A DNA stretch of 64,000 nt from Athripsodes cinereus (lineage: Eukaryota; Arthropoda; Insecta; Trichoptera; Leptoceridae), in the NCBI GenBank assembly GCA_947579605.1, contig OX388307.1, positions 28,931,237 through 28,995,236 of the forward strand, written 5' to 3'. Positions 1 to 12,100 of the stretch are shown one piece after another. The notes under the pieces were generated by a model. It was not told the origin of the DNA, did no database searches, and saw only the letters and a program-made list of their open reading frames with translations. The translations under genes and the position numbers were made by a program. Each line of letters begins with the position of its first letter. Within the stretch, counting starts at the first letter, position 1.

Positions 1-109
1 TCCCACACCCTAAGTGTGTTGTCATCTCCAATAGAGACTACAGCTGTGTCATTCCTAAAGAACATTGCGTGTCTGATGCTGTTTGTGTGTCCTGAGAATA
101 CCTGCAAGC
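1..109 (-). CDS. Strap: Strap exon 4 (truncated by window edge)
   Basis: Encodes [17 protein letters not shown] through DDNTLRVW. The acceptor is TTTCAG at 110-115. The exon continues beyond the left edge. Confidence 0.9.
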
Positions 110-3100
110 CTGAAATCAAAAATACACATATCAATTATAATATATAATATTTACAAGCATTAGAGTGGATCTTTTGGACTCAAGGACAATATTATGATAT
201 TGAGGTGATATGAAATCCAACTTTTCACCTACATCTGTGGTAGGCATTCCCACTTATCTGTAGAATTCTATAACATTAATAAAAGATGTGTAAGGAATAA
301 ATATATTCATAATGCTCTGAAGGTGGAACTAGTATTCCTGTATCTATATGCATGAGAACCATCTCTCTATCAAACTTACAATTAGAATGACTGGGTCATC
401 TATTTGCATACCACAAAAACGAATCATTAAGATGTTTAGAAACTGTGGGAGAATCATTCAGAAGAAATTGACAAGATCAGCTGTTAAACAGACTTGATTG
501 GAATGAGGTCCAATAATAGACAAAAAACCTCTAGAAGAAGTAAGATAAAGACAATCAAATTAAAACAAAGGAAAGAAGAAGATTAAATATTATAATAATG
601 GCTTCTCACTTGTTTCTGGTTGATTGAGATCAAAGACTTTGATGAGTTTCTCATTGCTCGCTGTAACCAGCTTCCTGTCATCTGAACTGAAATTAACACT
701 CTTCACAATGTGGAAGTGATCGAATGTGTGGATTAGATCACCCGACACTGCATCCCAAAGTTTAGCTGCAAAAAGAAATAAAACAAAATTTAGATATGAA
801 ACATAAAATCATCGGTATTTTTATATATGAATCAATCATTTATGCAAAATCAAATTACTATTTAAAAAAAATATTAACCTATCACTAAGAACATCATGGC
901 AAAAAAGTACTTTTAAAATAAATGTACTAAGTATGATTTAGTAAAAATGGTTGATTTAGTTTGTTTTGCAATTTCAACTAGCACATACTGCATCCATTTC
1001 ATTCCTGCTACCTTCCTTACATTGTATACCATACATCAGTGCTCCGCAACCAGTGAGCCGAGAGCCGAATACAGGTGGGTCGCGGTCAAATATGTATTTG
1101 AAATTTTACAATTTTTCATTATGTATTTAGTACGCAATGACAAATTATTTTTCAAAATATTGTATAGAATAATTATGTTAAAAAATAATTATTATTAAAT
1201 AATAATTGCATAAAAAAATATTTTAAAATTTGTGTATCAATTTAATACATAGATATTTGAGCTTTTGATGTGCCGCAGATTTCTAGGAAGAATTTTGGTG
1301 TGCCGTAAGTGAGAAAAGGTTGCGGAGCACTGCCATACACCACTATAGTATTTAAACTATATTTTATCAATTAACACAAACTCCATATTACCTATTAATT
1401 TTCTAAATACAATATTTATGTCAAATACACAATCGAATATAATTACATACATGTTATCAAATACAAAAATCATCAGGTAACATATGTAATGGTGCATGAA
1501 ATCTTTTGCTCTGCCCACCAGGTATTGTACGCAAGGCAGGTGTTTTAGAATATTCACCCATAGATATATAATATTGTATAAGTAAATCAAGTCACAGCCG
1601 AAGAACGTAATATAAATAATGTGACCTTTAAATAATAAAGCTTAAAACATTACAGTATGTATGTAATAACATTCATAATCACATTGTTTTAATACAGCAC
1701 GGTGTTAGACATTAGACGTCTGCCTACGTACTCTAGACAGAGCGAGTATTGATTTCTCAGGCTTATGATAATAATAATATTCACTTTCACATCCATCCTT
1801 ATTAGATTCAAATGACAATATATCGTCCCTCTTCTGACTAACAGTCGTATCTGCTAAAATGTAAATTGTTCAGGAGAGCGTTTTTTGTGTTTTGCCGTAC
1901 ATATTTTCGTCTCTCCTAGTTACATGATACAGTGTAAATATATTACATAATTTTATTTGTACCTATTCTTATATATCTCAGAATCATTTTTGTGATGAAA
2001 TTTTGAAGAATTTGTAGATATGACAACACATTTTATTTAGAATAATTCGTAAATACGACAACAAATCAGAAAGCTGTTCCAGGATAACGGTAACAGTTAC
2101 AGATGTGATCTTCAGTGGGAACATGCAGGGCACATATAAATACACATTGGTGATCATTACTCGATTTCGCCAAAAATGTCAGATACGACAGTTAGTCAGA
2201 AGAAGGACGATATAACAGTAGTAAGTACACTATAATCACATTGAATCTAAACCTAAATGAAAAGAAAAGGAACTTAGAATATTATCGTCTATATCCTCAG
2301 AACAGATCATTGAAAATAAATGTGTACGGGGATAGTAAATTATTAACCGATCAGATTAACAAAAAGAAAATTATTTTAAAATGTCAATATATTTGTGCAT
2401 TTTTATCAGGTATGAGATGTTCGTGACAGTAAGTTAAAAAGAGCACTGTTCTTTCGAGCAAGGATTATAATAGCTTAAAAGTCCCTGTTTCACAATACAC
2501 TATTCCTATGAAAATAACATTGCACAATATTTCAAACAATATTTTTTACATAAGTGAATTTGACAACTACTAAAGAACAAATGTTTTGAATAAAATAAAT
2601 TGAATTAATTATCTACCTGTGAAGTCTGCAGCCCCGCTAGCTGCCTGTGTAGCTGGTCCATTGAGGGCTACCCCCCACACAGCTCCCTTGTGACCCTCAA
2701 ATGTGCCAATCCAGTCTCCTGTCTCACCCTGTCGTAACATTGGCTTCCCATCTGGAAAATTTAAATGAGTAAAAAATTACCAAGCACATACAGTATTATC
2801 TATCTATCCATCCCTTGTGAGGTAAGTAGAGGTGATGGAACTTCATTTTGTCCTATCCTTGAACATTACTTTCACTTCTCCCACGTTCATACAAAATCAA
2901 AAATAAAATTATTATGTCTTGTTGAATTATTGCCACAATTACTAAAAGTTTGTACATTATAAAATTCATGTAATCCCCGAAATAAAACTGGTGTCTAAAT
3001 CTTATATTTTTTGTTAAGTTAATATAATTTGTTTATATAGTTTATATTATTATTTCAACATAAACAATACCACACAATTTCATACCACAATATCAACATA

Positions 3101-6100
3101 AAACAATTTCACATACAATTAAATAATTAATGTATGCACAATCATGTAACCAATTGAACAGACCATAAATGAATATAATAATAAATATTTGAGTGCATTT
3201 GTTTTTATATGAATGTTTGTTCATAAATTGTATTTAACTGGATTTATTACCACTACTAGCATATCCCACAAGTGGGGTAGCCAGCAAACTAGCTGCAAGC
3301 AATAAACATGCAGATTGTCTTTTCCGTGCCAATAAAATATTAAGTCATTTGATATAAGTGGCATGCCTCATCGCTGCATTGTATATATTGTCTTATGTGG
3401 TTGGTAAACACCTACCAAAAGAGTGGGAGACCTATTCTTTACCGTAGACTTGACGATTTTGTCAATACATTTTAATGTAATCGAGTTGTCTTTAACTGTC
3501 AGCTTAATAATTATTTCCTGAGCGGAACATAATTAGAAGCTAGTTCAAAAAGAAATACTTTAAGTAACTCTCACATTTTATACTGTCAACAAAAAGGATT
3601 CTTGTTGTGATCTTCGGGTCATTTTGTAATTCTAGTGTTAAGTATTAAGTAAGGAACCAGGCGTGGATTCTTATGTATTTGTTTTCGGGATCTCACTTTT
3701 GTTATGAAGCAGAGTTTAAAAGTACGCGGTAATATAGAAACCAAGTTACAAGTTAGTCATGAATAATTCACATATCCACACAACACGGCAACCGTTACAG
3801 GCAAATACTTGTCATTCTAAATATGGTCGCGTCTTGACACATATCTGCATTCACTACGTACCAATATAATAGATAAGTTTTTATGCAATAAACCTGAACT
3901 AGACATTACTTCTGTAAATGGACACGGACAGTCATAATAATTATTATTATCGTTCCTTTGTATTGTAAAATTACAGTAAAAAATAATACCCTACGTGTGG
4001 AGTATGTAATAACATTAATAACTCATAGACTCAGCTGTCTATTAAATGGCATGTGGCAAGGTTGCATATCATTTATTATTTTCAAATTAATCTTTGTGGA
4101 TGTACTGTGTTTACTATATGACTGAAAGTACAAAGAGAATACAATAACTTTTAATAAATATAATATGAAAACACTACCACATTTATAACCTCATACCTCC
4201 TTTTATTACTACTAACACAAATATTTTTCCATATAAGATTTCCTTTATATGTTAATAATTATTATAACATTATAAAATTTATGTACCTATGTACATAATT
4301 GTAAAAGATATATAATTTTTAATGACATACTATGTAACATTATAGAATATAATTTTTAAAAATAATTTCATAATTTTTAAAAAATAAACTACACAACTCT
4401 ATGATATACAATCTCCAAAAATAATTTCATCCAGATACAGATTGCACACCAAAAATAGATACCATAGGACATTTATTATACAATTTATCACATTTAAGTG
4501 TTATAGGAAGAGATGATTCAATTGCCAGAAAATCGGTGGTTAGTATCAATCTTGTGTTCTTAAAAGGAGTATTGTAGAGCAAAAAAGAAAAAATCTTATT
4601 CTTTTATGAGCTGCAATGAAACTTCAAGTGCAATGTATGCTGCAAAAATGGGTACACAAATTACGACAACTACTTTGCAGCAACAAGGTGAGTGTATTTG
4701 TGTGGAAAAGGCAGCAACAGACAAAGAATGGTAATACAGAGTCGTGTATGTATGTGGTTATGTGTATATGTATACAGTAATCAGCTGTGCTTTCACTTCT
4801 CTCTGTCTATCTCTTTCTTTGTGGTCTATCTCAATGTGCCTTTTATCTGCCATCAGAATGCAAGACATTGTAAATATTTAACACTAAATGACATGCATGA
4901 AATTATCAATTCAATTCAATCGTTACACTTTATTCTAGAAAAAAAGCCTCGTAAATTTTGCACTTGAACAATGGATAAACTCGCACTACATACATTGTAT
5001 ATGGTGTAATTGTTGATTTTTGGCACTGTGCAATGACTGATATTGAAACCAATTTACAGTGAAGAATATAAAATAAATAAATAAAAACGATTGAGGTCAA
5101 ATGTAACACAAAGAGAAAACTAACATCTAACAAAACATCTCCCATATTGCCTCAACTTATCAGAATACTTCTTATTTAAAAAAAAACACAATCAACAAGT
5201 TTTAATAATAATTTTATCAATACAAAAGTGCGTTGAATGTTATGAAGAAGCTTAATTTTCTATTGGTATATTTTGGAGATCGTAACTATCAGAATAGTGC
5301 AAAATAGAAACAAATACTATAATAACAAACAGTGTCTCTATAAAAAACAAATTCAGGTGTGTGTCATGATGTATTAAGCAATATAATAATCTAATATTAT
5401 TTAGTAAGCAGAACAAACAATATGCATTACAGCTTTGTACTTGTCTTGAACCTGAGATTAAAATACTGCATTAATACTAAGTAATGCTATAATATTATGT
5501 ATATACAAATATAATTAATGATTATGATGTTGGATCATTTGTTTCTTTGGCGGCATTTTACGATTCTTTGACCGTCTCAAGGACATTGGTGAAAAGGGCG
5601 GCATTCATTTTGCTTCTAAAACCAGTGATGTTGTTCTGGCACCACAGATCAACAGACGGCCTATTTCACATGTCACAGGATCTGCAAAGCTGAAAGCCCT
5701 GTTATGGAATTGTCTGGTATTGTATCTGCTGGGTTCTTAGCTTATCAATGAGCATTGTGGATGATCGAAGTGTTCTGGGAGGAGCAGCATTCGGGATGAA
5801 AAGTTTGTAAATGCATAACGGTGACATGTTATTCATGGCTTTGTGTACTAGAAAACACAATTTCAATGTGATCCTGTTCTCAATTTGTAGCCAGTGAAGT
5901 CTACTTAACAACGGTGTTATATGACATCTTGCCCTCTCGCGGTATATGATTCAAATACATAATGTACAAATTTATTTATCGAATTTTATAAATATAATAT
6001 TACACGATCAGCCCTGATACAAATATTTTATGAAATGATATCACAAGAGATATTAGGAGTTGTTAAAAACATGGACCAGATTTACTCTTTATTTCAATAT

Positions 6101-9100
6101 ATTTTAAATAGTGAAATAAAATTTCATTCATCTTTTCTTCATTATAAATTAAGATCTTGAGGCCCGCTTGCAAAATAATAAAGTCAACAGTGGAATAACT
6201 ATACATTATCTTGTTTCATTAATAATTTATTATAATGAACTTCCACCAGGAAGTTGATAGATTCATCTTCATCTTTTCTTCCATACAAAACAAACATATT
6301 TCATTTATTTTTTGTTAGTGTTTGAACAGTGTAATTTCATTGACAAAGATTTTAACAGGACATACAATATTAAATGTATATTTTTCTGCTTACCTACATG
6401 TAACGGAGTTATTATCTCAGCTTGATTGTGTAAATTATGAAAGCCCTGCTTAAAAACCAAAGATTTAATTTTCCTTAAATACGAGAATGTATAGGCACAT
6501 TATTATTCGAAGAAATGGATGGCCGTCAATCATTTTATTGGTTTTCAGATCATAAATATATTTATAAGAATACAATTAAGTGCAAATTAAATATACATTA
6601 AAATGCTACTAACTAATTTATGTGTCTCTTTCTGCACTTTCTCTCACTAAATGATAGAGAAATTCAACTATTGCATTAAATTATTATATCATACACATCA
6701 TTATTTTTTGATTATGTTATATCATAAATTTAATACAATCTATTTACACGAAATTAAAATTATTACTTCTGCAAATTGACATGTGTATAAGCTTGTTTGC
6801 AAGGGTTCTATTCTTCTCAAGACCATACACTCGTTTGCGAGTGATTCAGGCTGTTTGGGAGGATATTCTCAGTTAGAAGCCGGAGTTGGGTGAGGGCGAA
6901 TATGACAATTTTAACTAGAACATCTCTAGAAGTACAAACTAATATCAGAGTATATGTAAAGTTAAGCTATCCCTCTCACTAAATAAAATCCAAAACTAAT
7001 GCTCGTCCCTTTGAACATTTTATTTGCTGGCAGACTATGAATGGCTATTCATACCAAATTAATGATCAATATACGAATACAGAGAGTCACTTTTATCACC
7101 TTTACGTGATGAGGTTTACCATCTATCCTGAATGTCTTATTTTTTTAATGGAATGGAGAAGACAACAGGCATAATTGTTACATGCAGTTCAGTCAGTTCC
7201 CTGGCTATCCCATTTGTAGATGATATGAACAAAAGAAATTAAAGTAAGATTCTATTTTGACCAATGGGTTCATTTTAATTTAAATATGGGTCAGCAGTTG
7301 CTTATAAGAAATTGTATGATATCAATTATATAGATAAATAACATGGTGAGTTCTTGCAGTAACAAAATATAAAGTGTTGAGTAAAAGAAATAATTATTGT
7401 GTCTGCATCAATAAAACCAAGGATAATCTATATTTCATGTAAACAGCTATTATTCCAGTACACGGTAAAGTGGAATAAATATGTTACGGCAGTATTACTA
7501 ATAATTATTATCAATGATCTTTATTAATGTGGTGTCGTTACATGAAAACTTATTACTCCTGTGATAATAATAATGAAACTTAAACAAAATGCGCAGCAAC
7601 AACAAGACATAATACACGTATTTAAAAAAAATCTAAAACCTACGTTTTTATTCTGAGCTGTCTTTTCAAAATTTGAGTTGGCAACACTGGGCGACATATC
7701 TAATTGCAAACACTGTACCTACAAATATCCAATTGAAAAGTGTGCGGCTCTCAATGATACCTCACATCATTGAGACCCGCTGACCTAGAGGGAGGGGAAC
7801 ATGCTTTGACTTTTCATTATGAAATCTGAATCTTTTAGCAGACCTACTCCACCTTTACAATACAAGCATATTGTTTACTTTGACGATGATTAAAGCTTTA
7901 TATAGGTTTACCATAAACCCATAATTTATTTAAAAAAATTAATAGAACCTAAGCAAATCTTAATTACTGCAAGAACACACAAATTTATCATGAAAAAATT
8001 ATGAATGAATAAAAGAGCTTATAGGTCTACCTTTTACAATAACACGGAGTAAAAGCAGATCAAGCTTAATAACTCATTTTTACATTTCTTAATATCTTAC
8101 AAATAATGAAAAACCCAAAGTGTAGGCAGATCAATTAATTTTTTTACATGGTTCAACTATATCAATTATTACAGACAGACCACAATTTACAATATTTTTT
8201 TATTCTCTTTAAATCTGAACTATTGCAGAATGGACATTATATTATAGACAAGAGTCAGCAGACAATATTACAAACAGAACAATTGTAATAATATTGTACT
8301 TATTATAATATAGTAGCGATAGTAGGTATGGGTAATATAAGTAAGCAATGCTTGTACAGAGTAAACAAGGTGAACTGCCTTCATGAAAATAAATTGAGTG
8401 CATCAAGGTGCTTCCTATGTACATACATACTACATAGTCATACAGCTGATGTCTGTTTTGTACTAAATACAACTTAATATAGATAAAAATACATCTGTAA
8501 TAATACTAGAGTAAATACATAATGTAACCCTTTATGATGAAATTTTACTACAAATTATTTACGTATTTAGTAGTGTATCTACTCCGTGAACATGCTATAT
8601 CAAAAAGACCTGAAAGTGATAACGTTGCCAGTTAAACATTATCTTCTGCCCCCTTTATTTAATATTTCTTCTCTAACTCTCCCCTCTGCAACACAAAATG
8701 GAAACAAATTTCTTGCATTTTTAAAGCAATTATGATTATTTTTATTTTTTTAAACTACCTTTACATATTACAACTTTAGGGCAATTCAAAGTGAAAATAC
8801 ATCAATTGAAATGCACCTCTACCCACACCTTTCATAATGTTTCAATTTTGAAATAAAAAAAAGATTATTCAAACTGTATGAAAACCGAAGAAAAAAAAAA
8901 CATTTTTGGGTGAACATATATTTGGACACTCAAAACAGAGCCAATTTCTAATATATCTTGGTAGATATAATATAATATTCCAAAAGTTCTCAGCTTAAGA
9001 TTTGGATTTGCGAGTGAGAGCTTTTTGGTTTGAACTTTTTCCAATCGTATTTGACTTTCAATTATCCATCACCTCCCATTGTTTAAATAAAATTAATATC

Positions 9101-12100
9101 CGAATTAAAGACAATTTAAAAAAGTTATTACGTTACTTATGGTTCAAATACAATGAATATGTTTCACCCTTCAACATCCTTTAGAACTAAGAACACATAA
9201 AAAGCTTCAGGAGTTTTTTTTTTAATAGATTAGCAAATAATCAATAAGTAAGACATATCGTCCCTCATCTGACTAACAGTTGTATCTGCCTAAATGTAAA
9301 TTGTTCAGGAGAGTGTTTTTTGTGTTTTGCCGTGCATATTTTCGTCTCTCCTAGTTATATGATACAGTGTAAATATATTACATTATTTTGTTTGTACCTA
9401 TTCTTATATATCTCAGAATCATATTTGTGATGAAATTTTGGGGAATTAGTAGATATAACACATTTTGTTTAGAATAATTCATAAATACGACAAAAAATCA
9501 GAAAGCTATTCCAGGATAACGGTAACAGTTACAGGTGTGATCTTCAGTGAGAACATGCAGGGCACATATAAGTACACATTGGTGGTCATAACTTGATTTC
9601 GCCAAAAATTTCAGATACGACAGTTAGTCAGAAGAGGAACTATATGGTCATACTACTCTTTAAAGGTACTTCTTACTATCTCACTAATGTCTCTATCAGT
9701 TACTGGTCTGTTGCATTAACATTTAATATAATGTACATAGTACCTAGGTAGAGTTTACATATATGTATGTGACACAGTGTGTAGTTGTGGAAGGTCAGTT
9801 GTCAACCTTTAACAAGGCCACACTCTCACATGTAATGTTATTCACTAAATGTAATACACACATTCAATTTAATACAAGTATAGCTTTACACGACTTTGCT
9901 CAGGAAATAAACATCAAATTAAAACTTCCACATAGTGTTAGTACTTTCCTGAAAATATTGAGGAAATTATTTGAAAACTGGCAACACCATTATTCAAATA
10001 TTTTTGACAGTTCTATTCATGTCCTATCGTAATCTGGGGTAAAATATTGGTCATTTATTTTTACACAGAAGTCTAATTTTTATTACAAGCAAATGCAATG
10101 TTTTTATCCAAACACAAATTCTGCACATTATACATAAAGATAATAACACAATATTTTATCTCTGCCTTACATATTAAAAAAAATGAAATAAACATGCTTT
10201 TTGATGCAATATGCAAAACAATAATAATTTCCTGTACAAATCTGATAATTCACTAATATCTGTCAATGTAAATAAATAAATCTTTACTGACCATAATTTT
10301 ACACAAATACATAAACAATAAAATACAACATTACATGATCTCGTCTAAATTGTAATATATTTTTCTCTATGTTATCTAATTATGGTGTCTATAAACTACG
10401 TACAAACTAGTGATGTAACGAATGTTCGCATATTTCAAAGTATTCGCAAAAAAATATGCGAATGTTTTGCGAATATTATTTCGGTAATAAAGTATCGGAT
10501 ATTCGGTAAAAGTACCGGATACTTATTCGGTACATTGTAGAAAAAGGTACTGCAAGAAAATGTTCTCTAACAATACCGAGGAGTTTTGAAATATTTTAAA
10601 TTCCTATACCATTTTGAAAATTCGGCGACGGGGGGGGTGAAAATTTTAATGACTGAGTAATATTGTAGAAATCTAAGCAAGTCAGTATTCGCTATTCGCT
10701 TTCGCATTCGCGAATGTCGGCAACAAATATTCGCATTCGCGAATATCCAAAATCACACATTCGTTACATCACTAGTACAAACATACAAATGAATGGAGAC
10801 AGATTTTCATTAGATTATACATTTAGATATGTATAATCTACATTTAAATTATCAATAATTAATCATTCTTTAAGTACATACTAATAATAACAACAAAAAT
10901 CACATCACCTTGATCTTAATAATCTCGAGCAAGAGGAAATGCATATTAATGTGAATGATAATATATTGTGTTCAGATGAAAAACAAATCAATTACCAACA
11001 TACATTACTTATGTTATCAATAACACATTAGGGTAGGAGGAAAATGAGGAAACAACTCTGTCAAGATGGAGCGATGTTGTCAAAAGATAGAGGGGGGGCA
11101 GGTGGAAGGTATTGGCACAGGACAGATTTAAGCGGAGCACCAACTGTCTGTATGGGAGGCTTGTATCTAGCAAAAGATGAACACAGGCTGAAGAGAGAGA
11201 ACGATTTTAGCATTTTTATGATGTTTGAACTCATTTTGTTCTTTTTTGTGATTACTAGTTCAATTTCAGTTTCAAATATGTTTATTATCAAGAAATTCAC
11301 AATTTTTTTATACAATTTACAGTTTTCAACAACATAGTAATAAGTATACAATTCATTCCCTCAGAATTGAGTAAGCTTGTGCTTTGAAAGATAATTCCAT
11401 TGGTTTGCATATTAAAACACATGTATAAATGCTCCTATCATATATCTCAATTACATGCAAGTCTTACAAAGCCCTCCCCTCACAACAAGGTTTACAAAAC
11501 CCTCAAAACATGGACAATGATAAAATAAACATAGTGAAACATGACAAGGCTGAAACAGGACAAAACAAAAATTGTTATTTAACAGGATGTAGTGGAATAG
11601 ATAAAAACAAAAAGAATAAATGAGATAAATGCAGTGAAATAGATTAGAACAAAAACAATAAAGCAGCATAGAACAGAACACAGTAAAGAAACAAAGCGTG
11701 GGGATCAAATTATAAAACCACAAAAACAGAGAAGATAATACGATACTATACACCTTTAAAAATTTTTTTTTTTTTTTTAAAAAGATATATCTGGGTTTTT
11801 GTTATAAACCCAAATACAACCTTATACACCTTTCACAGTAAGCTACTAAAAGCTTGTGTCGTGAAAGGGGAGTTTGCCGGCACCTGGGATCGAACCACGG
11901 ACCCGCTGTTCACGAGGCCGAGACTCTACCCCCAGGCTACCGACGAACTCAAATTCAATTTCATAATTTCAAAATCTAACTATCATAAATGAGATAGCCA
12001 GCGGACTCGAAAAATGCAAATTATCTATTCCATGCTATCATAAAACTTTCCGGATTGGCAGAATACCTTATCATTTGAATAATGTCACAAAAGATTAAGA

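Noticed and set aside
11451..11753. 100-codon minus frame rich in Phe, Tyr and Leu
   Set aside because: Composition follows from the AAAACA/AATAAA-rich plus strand. No domain features.
11880..11950. Functional tRNA gene
   Set aside because: A- and B-box-like motifs are present, but the acceptor stem does not close and a SINE body with a poly-A tail follows.
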